Shown piece by piece: positions 13,001-25,466 of a stretch of DNA of 64,000 bases (its first letter is position 1; each line of letters starts with the position of its first letter). Position numbers and translations under genes: made by a program. Source of the DNA: Cyathus striatus. Its lineage: Eukaryota > Basidiomycota > Agaricomycetes > Agaricales > Nidulariaceae. The notes under the pieces are model-generated. The model did not search any database and was not told where the DNA came from. It saw nothing but the letters and a program-made list of their open reading frames with translations. The stretch is taken from the NCBI GenBank assembly GCA_025738555.1, contig JAOVFP010000004.1, forward strand, positions 2,232,001 to 2,296,000, given 5' to 3'.

Positions 13001-13682
13001 ATCCACCCAACTTGCCTCGCAGACCTCCTTATACAGTATGCGTTCGATCAATCATCCAGTCATCCACTTGCATCAGAACTTGAGTACTCGTCAAAAGAAG
13101 CGAATGTGGCTCTTTCACTGATGTCGGTTCGGGATTCGCCTCCAAGTCAGTCAATCAAGCAGACGGACAGACAGGCGCACGCACGCTGTATTACTTTTAC
13201 AATTACACCACCCCCTCTTCCTTCCCCATGTAAAGATCCAGCCTGGAGATCGCGTAGCATTCGGATCGGGCGAACGTGTATCGCCAAGCGCCGCCCCAGC
13301 AGTAAGGAACTAAAAATTCACCGCGCGTTGTCGCTCTATCGCTGATTTGCCGATGTCACCTAATTCGTCCAAGTGCTTGCGTGGCTGGACATTTTGGATA
13401 CAGCAAGCTGAAACTGGCGGCATGGGTCATTTTCGAGGGACCGTACGCGCTTGACCCATATGGATCACGATCTGCCCGGTGGGGCTTCGTCCTGCCCCGG
13501 GTTGAAACCTAGCTCCATCTAGATCGGCTGCCCCTTCTTCATTTTCAAGCTCGTACGAACTACTAGCGTCCGTAAGTAGATATAACTCGACGAGAATTGA
13601 AGCCAGTTTCTTCAGATCTCCTGTTCTCTACTACTCTCTCCAGCCTCAGTTTTCTTCGAGCATCTTCTTCACATTCATCAAC
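10047..13682. other. 3.6 kb divergent intergenic region
   Basis: Lies between the 5' end of the NRPS-like locus (minus) and the DAHP synthase (plus). A possible first exon on the minus strand begins at ATG 10508 (MSLAKDSFSAASTTVQ followed by a GTTCGT donor), but no continuation was found. A TATA-like ATATAAA sits at 10045-10051 on the plus strand. The stretch before 13683 is rich in C and T, as is usual upstream of fungal starts. No other supported gene. Confidence 0.45.
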
Positions 13683-15090
13683 ATGTCAGCAATTACCCGC
13701 CAAGAATCCAACTTCGCTCGCAGTGATCGTCGGGTGAAGTCTATTCGCCCTTTGATTCCCCCTTCCTTGTTGCTCGAGGATATGCCATTGTAAGCCATTG
13801 TCTAAATTTACTATGATCAGTGGGACCGCGGCTAAGTTTCTATTTTTCTCTTAGAACACCAAAGGCTGCTGCGACCGTAGCAGAAGGCAGGAAAGCTGCT
13901 GAAAATATCCTCCGTGGCATTGATGACCGTCTTCTAGTCGTCGTCGGGTATGCTTTCTTGCCTTAATCTTAACACTTTGACATCATAGCTAACCAATATA
14001 TTTTAGCCCATGCTCCATTCACGACATAGAAGCCGGCGTCGAATACGCAAAGAAGCTTCGTGAGTACGCTGAAGAGGCTAAGGAAGATCTTGCAATCATC
14101 ATGCGAGTATACTTCGAGAAGCCCCGCACCACCGTCGGCTGGAAAGGACTCATTAACGACCCGGACATGGATGGAAGCTTCAAAATCAACAAAGGACTCC
14201 ACATCGGCAGGAAGTTCCTTCTTGAAGTCAACAACATGGGTATCCCCGCCGGCTGCGAGTTCCTCGACACCATTACACCGCAATACACAGCCGACCTTGT
14301 TTCTTGGGGAGCAATCGGCGCTCGTACGACGGAGTCTCAGGTTCACCGTGAACTTACCTCAGCATTATCCATGCCTACCGGCTTCAAAAATTCCACCGAT
14401 GGCTCCGTTGGCATTGCTATTGACGCATGCAGAGCTGCCCAAAGCGGCCACGTTTTCCTAAGCGTCGGCATGGAGGGTCTTAGCAGTATCATTGAAACTG
14501 AGGTAATTTGAGACATTCAGGATTCGCTAACTTCATCGTACTGATTCATAACCACAGGGAAACCCCGATGTTCATGTGATCCTTCGTGGTGGTTCCAAGG
14601 GCCCGAACTATGCTTCCGAGTACGTCAAGGAAGCTGCTGAGAAGCTCAACAAGGCAGGATTAGCTGCAAAGTTGATGGTACGCATCCATCGGTGATCCTC
14701 CTCACTGCATTATTGACCCCTTGTGCTTATTTTAGATCGACTGCAGTCACGGAAACAGCTCGAAGCAGCACAAGAAGCAGATTGACGTCTGCCTCGATAT
14801 CGTACGTCATTCCTGCACATTAAAGCCAAGCTTTCTGTCTAACCTTCTTAATTCCACAGTCTAACCAGCTCTCGACCCCTGAGACCGCCGCAAATATTAT
14901 GGGTGTCATGGTTGAGTCTAACCTCGTCGAGGGGCGTCAGGACATCCCGGCCGCGGGCCCTGCTGGTCTCGTGTACGGCAAGTCTGTCACCGATGCCTGT
15001 GTGTCATGGGACCAGACAGTTCCCATGCTCGACAACCTCCGCCAGGGTGTTAAGAACCGCCGCGCACTTAATATCAGCATGAAGGCTTAG
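13683..15090 (+). CDS. 3-deoxy-D-arabino-heptulosonate 7-phosphate (DAHP) synthase, type I
   Basis: First step of the shikimate pathway: condenses phosphoenolpyruvate with erythrose 4-phosphate, probably in the cytosol. Exons join without a break. Visible hallmarks are RPLIPPSLLLEDMP in the N-terminal regulatory extension, VVVGPCSIHD, RVYFEKPRTTVGWKGLIND (PEP and metal site), GAIGARTTESQ, GNPDVHVILRGG, the metal ligands in IDCSHGNSSK, and SNLVEGRQ near the C-terminus. The stop TAG is at 15088-15090; length is about 370 residues, normal for the AroG/Aro3/Aro4 class. Five introns interrupt it. Whether it is inhibited by Phe, by Tyr, or by neither cannot be read by eye. It could be the household enzyme, but its place beside an aryl-acid reductase, CYP53 and alcohol dehydrogenases suggests a copy that supplies chorismate to this cluster. 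Confidence 0.95.
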
Positions 15091-17269
15091 ATTTAAATCC
15101 GCCATAGCTCAGAACGCATTGGCATTTGTGTGTAGACGATGGGTTATAATTGTTTTGTAATTGTTTATTATGTTTATCCATGTAGTTTCTATTATCATCG
15201 TACCCATAGACTTACGCATATCAATTCGAGCATTGTTGTATATTTTTTTGCCGTGTGATAAGTTAACTGTTTGAAGAGTGTTTTTAACAATTGGTAACTG
15301 AAAAGTTTAACCCCCTCAAGCAATTGAAGAAACAATGAGTCGCATAAGTTTGTTCGGGAGTCAATCTCATAAGTCTTATCATCATGTAGCATATATGTAT
15401 AACCTGCAGATCACTTCACAGCTGTTGCTGAATTCTATTGTTGTAAAAGATTCGCCAAGATACTTGGCATGTCATTTAAGTCCAATATCGTCGAAGACGA
15501 ACCAATGATCAGTGGTCCGAAAACTTCATGCGTAGTGTAGAACCTTGTAGTTCATCTGTGACAGATACTTAATGGCGACATAATAAAGCCCAGGCCTTCG
15601 AAGTACTTCGATGATTGATACATAGTTATATGGAACCTTCGTAGGATTCTAGTAGTCTTTCATATGTTCTCAAGTCCGGAGAGGCCTCGACTGGGCCATA
15701 CCTCGATTCAACTAAAGAATGCGCTACAGTGGTGATTATCATGCACTTCGGACCCAGACCGGGGCCCCATATTTGCATGAGGATGAAGTTTAAATCATCA
15801 GTCAAAGATTACAGCTGTATGGGCTCATAGTGGAATGTATGATACGCTAGAAGTCGAGTTCTGAAAATACGCATCAATACTTCCTGATCTTCTAGAATAG
15901 ATCGTTGCGCGAGCAGGAAGGGCTTAGATTTGTTCTGTTTAAGTTGCGTCAGCAGCATACCCGCGAACGAGAGACATCCAACGACACTCATGTGAAGTAA
16001 ATATTGATGATAATCTTTTTAGCCGAATGTTTACAATGGCAGATCCATAATATATAGGGTGACAGTGTGCCATGACAGTTTGGAGACAGTTCAAAAAAAT
16101 ATATCGTTTCGGACGCAATAAGATCAACCTCCGTCATGCCAAGTTATGTCGAGTGTGCGACCTTTCTTAACGTAGCAGACACATTCGCGACTTGAGATGA
16201 ACTTGAAGTCCACAGATATATGGAGAAATGTGGCGAACATCTATGGAGCTTCATGTGGTTCACTTCATTTCCCCATGTACCTATATGTATAGTATGTATA
16301 GCTGCAGGTATCTCTCTCCATGGGACTACACTGATCTAGGTAAGTTCTGTTATCAATGTAAGCCTGTTTCGTTGTCGCTGACAGTTCTACAGTTATCTCT
16401 AAAGTTGCTCATCAACTTCTAATAGAAAGGTCATGTCCGGTGTCACGACATAGACAGAAGGAAGTTGTTAGAATCATCCAAGATTATATCAAACACGTTT
16501 TTTCTAAGTTCGGAGCCTGTAGCCTAAAGATAAAATGATTTAGAATATCGCGGTGAATATTTGAGAGTCCAAAGATTCATTCCGATCAAGTCATGAATTA
16601 TAGATGATTGGAGGGAAGATTTGAATTCCACCACTCGCCGCGACGTTTCTATGAAATTTTATCAACAGTCAACTAGGTACGTTACACTAAAGTCCCAGTG
16701 AATGCGCGACATGAGCTGAGTTCCATCATTGGTATACATTTCATAAGTCTATGAAATTGGCACTTTGACTTTCATCTTTTGTTATAAGTACTATACTTTT
16801 ATTGTTCATAGTATATATATAACTACTGCGCCTTTTGATGATGATCTACCCGCGGCTGCTACCGGTTGGAGTTTCCGATTCAAAAATAATAGCTGATAAT
16901 AGTCATGATCCGTTGTGGTGTTGGGGTAAAGTAAACTTCGCTGATATTCTCGAGATTCGTCACATAAAACTTGAATTATTCTAAACGTAATAATTGACCG
17001 TTAGTAGTCATTTTTATGGCTTTGGGGGATGCACGGTAACTTGCAGATGCGAGTGGCTGATTTGTTTTCGACGAGTATAAATATGTGTGTGTTTGGCAAA
17101 TCCTTCCATTCATGGCAGTCTCATGCCGAAAGCCCTTAGAACATAACAACTGAACAAACAGAAGAGACGTGATGCAATGTTGATTGTCAAAAAATAAAAT
17201 TGAAATGATACAGCGTGTGCTACAACCCATTTATCTACTCTCTAACTAATTCCATTAAAACATATCAAT
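15091..17269. other. Intergenic, no gene recognised
   Basis: About 2.2 kb between the 3' ends of the convergent DAHP synthase and hydrolase genes. AT-rich, with only short open frames lacking motifs. No repeat structure was obvious beyond simple AT runs. Confidence 0.45.
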
Positions 17270-18303
17270 CTAAAACTCCTCAAAAGCGAAGAAACAAGCG
17301 TTGGCATAGTCGTCACGAGTCCTGTGCGACGCAGGAGTCTCGAACATCGCGGAGTACGTGTGGGTTGTGCCAACGTAAAGGCGCATCTCCACTCGAACAC
17401 CGACGTTAAGCAGGCGCTGCGTGAACACGATAGCCTCGTCGCGCAAGCAATCCAACTCGGCAATACCAATAAAGTGAAGAGGGAGGCCTTTGAGCTGCTC
17501 ATCCGAAGCATAGGCAGGGAAACCCTCCCAGTTTGAAGCAGCACCGAGCCACTTCAAGCCATCAGTATTGTTGGTCGCCGTCCAGAACGGGCTGGGGGAT
17601 TGAGGGTGCTCGCGGTGCATGGAGGGGTAGAGCTCGGGGCGGTTGTCAGTGATGGGGTTATCGAGGAGGACAAGGCGGGGTTGGATGGCGGTGGGGTTTT
17701 CGAGGTGGTGGCGGATGACAGAGACTTCAGCGAGAGTCGCACCGGCGGATGTACCAGCGAAGACGAGGCGCGTGGGGTCAGCATTGACAAACTCGAGCCC
17801 GGCGGGGCTGATAAGCCATTGCCAGACCTTGTACACGTCGTTGTGTGCGTGTGGGTAAGGCTTTTCAGGTGCAAGAGAGTACTCCAACAAAACTGTCGCG
17901 ATGCCCTTTTTGGCGAAATGGCTACAAGGAGGGGCGGGCGTTAGCTCTCAGGGATCTTTACAAGGCACAGAAAATCTTACATATTAATAGGCATGCGGGA
18001 CTCGGGGGTACCGATAATAAATCCGCCGCCCTGGATCCAGAGCACAGCTGGCGTCTTTCCAGAGGTGTTAGCGGGCTTCACGACGATCACTCTGACGTCG
18101 TCGACGAACGTCTGTTCGACGGTCGCTACGTCCGGTGTGGGCATATCAGGTGCCTTGAACACCGCCCCTGCGAGGGGACGAACACCATCTGGGTGGTCGG
18201 GGTGCACACCGACGTTGAATTCTGGGAGACCCGCGAGGAGAGGGCGGAACTCCTTGAGAGCGAGAGAGAGATCAGCGTCTTTGGCGAGGAGTGACTTGGG
18301 CAT
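17270..18303 (-). CDS. Alpha/beta-hydrolase, hormone-sensitive-lipase (HSL) type
   Basis: Two exons, 18303-17981 and 17921-17270, give 324 residues in one frame, normal for the family. Features in order: WIQGGGFIIGT (oxyanion-hole motif, normally HGGG), LLEYSLAPEKPYP, nucleophile elbow VFAGTSAGATLAE, the acid in IAELDCLRDEAI, and the catalytic His in YVGTTHTYSAMF. HSL-type enzymes hydrolyse short-chain esters or lactones and in some secondary-metabolite clusters act as cyclases or deacylases. Odd point: Gln replaces the usual His of the HGGG motif, although the Ser-Asp-His triad is intact. There is no signal peptide, so it is probably cytosolic. It lies on the same strand as the acyltransferase and transporter that follow. 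Substrate unknown. Confidence 0.88.
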
Positions 18304-20427
18304 GTTGATACTGGTGAGTGTGCAGTGGTGCTATGCTATTCAGAACGCTGCAAGGGATTCTCTTATACCATCTCTTTATGCGTATAATTGGATCAAGCCC
18401 CACCAGAGTTATCATGCAATCCGCTGGTTCAGTTCTAAGTCGAACCCCTTGTTTCGGCCATAAACTGGTGCGTTTCGTCTGTCGACCCACTCTTCTCCCG
18501 TTTGAATTGCACATGTGCCACTGTGGCAAGTGATTATCTCAGCATGTTAGCAATCAGCCATCTTGATTACAAATGGAAGCTTAAATGCTATACTCGACAA
18601 TTCTGTACTCGGTGTCATGATGATAGATCGTAGGTTAGGCGCGCTCGTGCGGCTCGTTTGTGGAAAATCGGTAAGTATGTATACATTTGCAGGCTATCTC
18701 AGCATCACCTCGTTTAGGATGCTACAATGAGGGGAAGATTTGAGCCCGATGTGCTTCTTAGGTTGATGGATTCTCCATCTCCGAACGACAGCTAGGGGGC
18801 TGCTGGTAACACTACACATACATGGCTGGTATCCGAAGGTACTACGAGCTCCGTCTCGTTCTCGCATTCCCAGGTGGAGAGCAACTTCAGGGGTGTGAAA
18901 TCTTTAATCCACACATTCCGAAGTTCGATAGTGCCCCCACGTACGCCATGCGTCGGGTTCCAATAGCGACTTTGTTGCCTATCGCATGGCATAGTAGCAT
19001 CTCAAAGGTACTCATTCAGGGGTAGGCTGTTTCTACGCCTGGCATATTCTACAACGTGTCTATTTTACACTGCGCGTGCCGTGGAACTGATGGATCAACA
19101 TGTTTTTTCGTTCTGTATCTACGTCTGAAAATGAATGAATGGATTGAGAATTCTGCAATTGCTCGCGTACGTGTATCTTTCCTAATATGACTGAGCAGTA
19201 AACAGGTTTGTGTACTCCTATTTCAACTCAACTGTATAGGAGTCTCCAGCGCTATTCCAGGGCTGATACGGTGTCTTCAATGACGGTAACATAAGAATAC
19301 TTTTCGCTCTCGACGTTTTTGGTACTAGGTGATCTATAAAGAAAATGGCCATTGGCGGAATGAAGAGTCCGAAACGGGATTGAGATCGTTTTTGTCACTA
19401 CCTCCTACGATATCCACGGTACAGCCTTTGAAATTTTCAAGTCATTCAGTAAATGTCTACATGGCGATAAAATGTAATGATATAACTTACACGTGTAGTA
19501 CGATGTCCTGTAAACAATCTATGGTCAAGAATAAGTCTCGAGTTCTTGATGCCAATTTCCAAAGCTGATGGAACAATTAACATGTATATTAATACCGCGC
19601 GCCAGCGCGTTCGAATGTGACTGTCAATTTTGATTGAGATCCGCGAATGCACTGCGTTGTCTATTTTCAGAAGATGTGGAGAACACCAGGTGAAAGTTTG
19701 TAATGATGCGCGTTAGTAAATATATCTACAGGTTACAACCCCTAGTGCCCGAGATCAATACAACCGCTGCTATCGTGACCAACCAATAGCCATTACTGGC
19801 TTGCACGAGAAGGTGGCTAGTTTCCGTGACAGATGTTATCTGTCTGGGTATAGCTATTGAACTGAAGCTTCATATGCACGTTCTTCGTACACTCCTATTG
19901 GCCCGTCTTATCTTGAAGTACTACAATTGGATAAAGCAAGCGAGATAATTTGAATGTTTCACAGATAGCTAGAGCTAGGCTGACAGTACACTAGCAGTTC
20001 GTCGACTTTTTTTAGTAGCCTCAATAGTCAATGATTAATGATTTGGATGAAATAAACTGAGTTAATTATGTACGTCTCGCTATTATAGCAAGTACCAATC
20101 AAAGGGGTCTATCATTAAGTAGGTATTGCAAGTAACGAATGGTGTCTGTCGCTGGTTTCCAAGTGGAGGATTGATAGCAGTAATATGTACCAGATCATGT
20201 CGCAGTGTACAACATAATTAAAAATCAAGAGTTTAACGACAGTAGACCAGAGTAGACCAGGGATTCATTAAATCGGAACCGAAGACTTAATGAAAAGTGA
20301 AGCCAAATGTCTAGTAGAATTACATATACAGATTACATTATTTAAAGAAAAAATAGTTGACCCAAAGATTACAATAGTACCTATAACCCGAAGTACTCTA
20401 TGCAATAAAAACGAATGAAAGACTTGA
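18304..20427. other. Intergenic, no gene recognised
   Basis: About 2.1 kb upstream of the hydrolase and downstream of the acyltransferase. Short open frames only. Near 20250 the short tandem AGTAGACCAG occurs twice. Promoter elements could not be assigned. Confidence 0.45.
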
Positions 20428-22053
20428 CTAATTCCAAGAACCAGCCTCCTTCAGTAACTCTACAACCTTGTTCCAATACTCGCCCATCATTACATCACTA
20501 GTATATCCGCTGCTATAAGTCAACTGGGCGTTAAGCTTTCCACCATACGTCCAAACATGTACGGAGGGAACAACTGGAAGAACCTTCATGTTAATAATTA
20601 CATCGTCAATCACAGCTTTCCCACCAGCCGGATCGGAAATTGTCGAAGGAACCGCAGAGTCCAGTCTCCCAACTGAACTAAAAAGTGGAAGAATAGGCAC
20701 AAGAGGAGCATCAGGCAGGGGAGGACCAGCTTTTAACACAGCCAGTGAATCATCCGAATAATACACAAGGAAATCCCAAAAGAACGGCGAGGATATAAAT
20801 GTATCTTGCGTGCTCTGGCAAATCTTCCCAAGTTCCCAGAAACGACTTTCACGGGACGCTGTATCCGTAGGAGAGAGATCAACCCAAATTGGGTATCGCC
20901 CAGCTCGCAGAGCCGCCTCAGTCTGTCCCTTCTGAGCGCCTGTTGCTCCACGGCTCGATAAATCGATGGGACTGTGTATCTTTCCGTAGGACATTTCAGA
21001 CGCTGGAGCTGGGTTCATCTCGCATGCTGCGAGTGAGAGTGCTGCTGATACCAAGGAGGTTACAGACACTCCGTGCGCTTTACCCGCCTTAATGAGGGCG
21101 CTAGTCTCTTGAGATCCTAAAACACGACGATCAACGATTTGTGATATCTTATCTGGCGACGAAGTGCCATCAGGCACAAGTCCATGACGCGTCTATTGCA
21201 GGGTAAGTCAGCGCAGGGCTGTCAATGATATCAATAACTTGCTTACCATCCCCGACGGTTCACTAAATATACTATAGGCTTGGATAGCCTCACTTTCCGG
21301 TCCTGGTCGACGTTCCACTCGCTGTTCCTCGATGAGATCGTCAATGCTCGGGGGGAAATGCTCTTTCTCCAGCAAGACGTTCTCCAGCTCCACCATAGGA
21401 TCCGCGGCAGAGGTAATAATCGCAAGCAGCTCCTTGATCAACCCCAAAATCGCAAACGCGTCCGCGATAAAATGCGTTCCATAAATAGCAACAGCATGAA
21501 GCCCATCGGCATCGCTGTTCTCTATGAGCGCGCAGCGGGATAATAATCTGTCCGCAGACAGGGTATGCTCCGGAAGTGGCCCACCCCATCGTGCGCGGTG
21601 CGAGTCCAACTCATGCTGGAAAGTCGACTTTGTACAATGTATATGCTCGAAGGATTCTTGTGTTTGCGTTATGGCCTCGTTGCCTGTGGATGGGCGTATG
21701 CAGATGAAATCCTCCGCGCCTGAATCACCCATGACAATGGAGGAAAGTAACGGATGCCTGGCACGCAGTATCGCCCATGCTAAGCGTGTCCTTTCAGAGA
21801 GTGACTGGCGTGTATTAGAAGGGTGATAGGAAAAAGTGCAGACGAGGAAAGGATCGGCCCAGCCTCGACCACGTCCCATGCGAAGGAAATACGACTCCGT
21901 AGGGCCCAAAGAACGTCTCCACACCACAGGCTCTCCTTCGTACTCCGCCTTCTCTGAGAGCGGCAGAGGATGGTCGCCATACCATTTGAACTTGTCAGAA
22001 AAGAGCTTAACAACAAGCGAAATGAGCGAATAGAGGTAGTCAAAACCGAGCAT
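20428..22053 (-). CDS. Condensation/CoA-acyltransferase-fold enzyme (Tri3-like O-acyltransferase)
   Basis: Exons 22053-21247 and 21192-20428 give 523 residues in phase 0. The N-terminal half has LGPTESYFLRMGRGRGWADP, then ERTRLAWAILRARHPLLSS, which is the start typical of fungal alcohol acyltransferases. The active-site motif is HFIADAF (HxxxD) within AIYGTHFIADAFAILG. The C-terminal half contains SVTSLVSAALSLAA and a late strand region with VPSVHVWTYGGKLNAQLTY, where BAHD and condensation proteins have their latch. By family it moves an acyl group from a CoA thioester to an alcohol or phenol. It could acylate an aromatic alcohol made by the neighbouring enzymes; the HSL hydrolase could act in the reverse sense. 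It is not fused to any carrier domain. The substrate is inferred only from context. Confidence 0.78.
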
Positions 22054-23144
22054 TGCTCAAACTTTGGCGCAAAGAATGAATGAAATCAGAAAGAAAGAAC
22101 GTCGAAATATGTGTATCTTTGACCTTCCCACTAAACGCCCTGTAAGAGCTATCGGCAACACACCTTTGGTAATATGCGGACATGTCTCGGGTTCGGGCTG
22201 CAGTTCACACATATGTCGTCTCCATCATAGCATGGAGCTCTCAACCATGCCTGCAACAGATGGGTACTTGACACGGGAGATAACAATCCGGTCGCTTGCG
22301 GATAAGTGTATGTAGGGGTACGGATTGGGAAAGGTGGTTTGCAATTCATGCATGATTGTAGCATTGCCAAGCGTTTGACGTGAAATGATTGACGATTAGC
22401 TCCGTTGTCTGGTTCCTTTGTGTAGTTTCGTACGACCGTTGGCTTTTAGTGGTTTAGAGTACGTGAACGGTTGCTGTGATGAGTATCAGCAAGACCTATA
22501 CTTCATAACTACAAATTCTGCACCAGAAGAACCACTTACCTCTTTCTCAAAAATCACTTTCAAATACAAACCACGAGGCAACGAGACACCCCCGCCCCAA
22601 GGCCGCCCATGATCCAATCATCCACACATTACTCCCAGAAATCTTCCACAAGAAAGGCGTTGTTTCGCCCCTGCGGATTTTTGCAAATGTCAAAACCCTG
22701 TCAAACTCATATTTAGTAGGGCTGTCAGAGAATTGAACTCAGGGACGGGCGACAAGTAAGTCCGACAGAAAGCCGATAGCATTTAATGTGCGGTTATCAC
22801 AATGCAATGTAAACCTAACATACACAAATAATCGGTTACGGTCTTGTGCAATGCGCAGTGCGCATCAGCAACGCACCAGTGTACCCTGGTCCCCACGTCC
22901 GGAGCTGGCTTCCGCAAGGCCTCCGTAACGTGTATCGACAGGGTCCGGTACGGATCGACGTTTTACGTATGTAGTAAGTAAAGGTTTATCTCCATATTAA
23001 GTGGATCTTAAGTTACAGATCTTGGATGAGGAATGAATGCATGATGCGTATGAATATGTACAAGAGTGTAATGAATTATCTATGCTGTACAGTGTACGTA
23101 CGTGTAGGCTAAGTGTTGCAAAGTAAAGGGTGAAATACATTCTC
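22054..23144. other. Intergenic, no gene recognised
   Basis: About 1.1 kb. Contains the start region of the acyltransferase and the downstream region of the transporter. Nothing coding or repetitive could be supported. Confidence 0.45.
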
Positions 23145-25466
23145 TTACACTCGCCAAGTACCCTTCTTCACCGCCAACTTCCCTCTTGAAACAATAAGCA
23201 GTCCAGTTCCAACGAATACGACGACCTAAACTTCCATCAAAACTGATTCACGAGTAATAAAAAAATCGAAACAGCGTACCCCACTGAATATAATAGCTTT
23301 ATACCAGACGAAGTCCCTTCCTAACAATGCTCCATCTATGGGCGTGCCCGTTAGAGCAGCGAATGCGATCACAAGGAATGCAATTCCAATTCTGATTCTA
23401 TCATCCACATTAGACGTTAGTTCTGATAGAAACAAAACAAACGGAAAAAAAACAAGACGAACCCAATCTCATGCACACCATCCGCCATAGTAACGAACGT
23501 GAGCCCTAGCAAACTGATAACTAAACGAATCACATCAATCAGCCACCCAACATAAAAACAGTAGCCAGAAACACATACATCCGCCTGAGAAAAATCCATA
23601 TCTACCATCCAAACGCATTAATTTCCGACTCGCCCTTAGAAACAGATTCGAAAATACGTACAAGATAGAGAAGACAACAACTCCCCCGGGATTTGTGGCT
23701 CCAAACAACGAAAAGATAAGAATCCCCATCGCCGCTGCGCACGGGATGAGAAGGTTCATCACACTAAAATAAACATGAATGATTATTGTTCGTTCTCTCA
23801 TCGCTTGATCATGGCGCACCCAAATTTATCAGCGAGGAAGTTGGGTAAAAGTCGGCCAAAGATAGATCCGGCGTTGAGGATTGCGACCTTAGAAAGAAAG
23901 AAAATCGATATCAATCAATGATGCTGGCTGGGTATGACAGGAGATAGACGCACGGTGTAGAAGGACAGTGTTTCGGAAACACCATGTTTCTGTGCGAATA
24001 ACTGAAGATAGAAGACTGGACAAAGTAACCCATTAGAAATGAATCCAACTAACAGTACTAACGATGAGAAAAAACGCACAAGGGAAAACTACCCGCGAAC
24101 CAATCAGAATAAATTAACTCCCAGACACTCATATAAAAATAGATCACGTACAAAGTCCCCATTGGACAAAAAATCCCTGATCCGAGAACGCACTTAGCAC
24201 ATAACCTAACACATGTCCAAAAATAACTCACCCCAATGACTCCCACCACATATGGCGTGTCGGTCAAAATCTTCCTAATATCCACGGGCGGCTTGGGCTT
24301 ACGCAGCGCCTTTGGCGGCAAATGCGTCGACATGCAGCAGTTCGCTATGATAAGTAATCCGAGGACGAGGAATGCGGATGCGCGGACTGCCCATACGAAG
24401 CCTACTCTTTCGAAGAGTTTGTTTAGCATTACTATTTAAGGGATTAGTGTGTTTGCAACTTGCTAAAAAGTACGATGGACGTACTTGGAAAGATTAATCC
24501 TCCCACTGAAGATCCAGAGAATACAATTCCAGTAGCTAATGCGCGGCGGCGGAAGAAGTGGTGGTTTATCACGCTGATGGAGGGGACGAAGACTGTTCCT
24601 AATCCAATCCCTAGCCCGACACCTTGTGAAAGGATTACTTGGTAGTATTGGTTCTCTTTTGTTAGTGAAAGCATGAATAGGCTATTATAATGTGATTTAG
24701 TCAGTTAGTGCAGATTGGATTAGAGGGGTGAGGAGGGGCATACCAGAATGTGTATATGACACTTCCGATGCCTAGGAGGTAGTGGAAGTATCCTAGATCG
24801 AAGAGCTGTCCGGAGGGGAACCCGAATGCGAATTGGAGGCATAGCTAGGGTAGTGTTAGATGTAGTTTAGATTAAGGAGGGAATGAGACGTACTTGGACG
24901 CTTCCTATCCAACTTATTGTGGAGGAGGTTTGTGTACTCAGGAATGTGTCGACGTAGTAGGCCTCATATCTATACTTTCTCGTTAGGAGGATTCAAGAAA
25001 TATATATTATGAACGTACACTCCAAACGCATTGAACTATAAACAGGTTCAGTAACCAAAAATCGAAATAAACGTACTGAACTCACATATCCAAAAGTGCA
25101 AAATATAACAAGGAAAGCACCAAACACCGTACTCCAAGCTCTCAGTCCACCGTCAGGAATAACATGCGCAGGAGGCGGCGGTGTCGCTTCTCCAAGTTTA
25201 TCCAGGGGAATACTATTAGACTCTTCCTTGTCAATTACATTCTTCTGATTCTCCGCATCATGAAGTGTCGCCTCAGAAGGTTTAGGCACGAGCGCAGAAT
25301 TGCGTTTTTCCTTGATGACAGGTAACATTTGCGAAGAAGAGGACATTGCAGAATAGAGGGGCTCTCCTCGTGCAGAGTCCGGGTGTAGAGTGTCCTCTGA
25401 TGGCTTATGCAGAGGAAAGCGCGTATGCGGTATGACGATTGCCAAGGGTTCCAAGGATTCTGCCAT
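23145..25466 (-). CDS. MFS transporter, monocarboxylate-permease (MCT) type
   Basis: Begins at ATG 25466 with a long polar cytosolic tail, then the family start signature PDGGLRAWSTVFGAFLVIF and FGYVS. Downstream exons carry GVGLGIGLGTVFVPSISVI, HHFFRRRALATGIVFSGSSVGG (the loop typical of fungal MCT proteins), VWAVRASAFLVLGLLIIAN and a basic-proline loop LRKPKPPVDIRKILTDTPYV between helix bundles. The last exon ends in GLLIVSRGKLAVKKGTWRV with TAA at 23145-23147. About eight introns split the helices. Such proteins sit in the plasma or vacuolar membrane and carry monocarboxylates, including aromatic acids, or toxic products. In this setting export or uptake of an aromatic acid is plausible but unproven. 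Confidence 0.85.
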
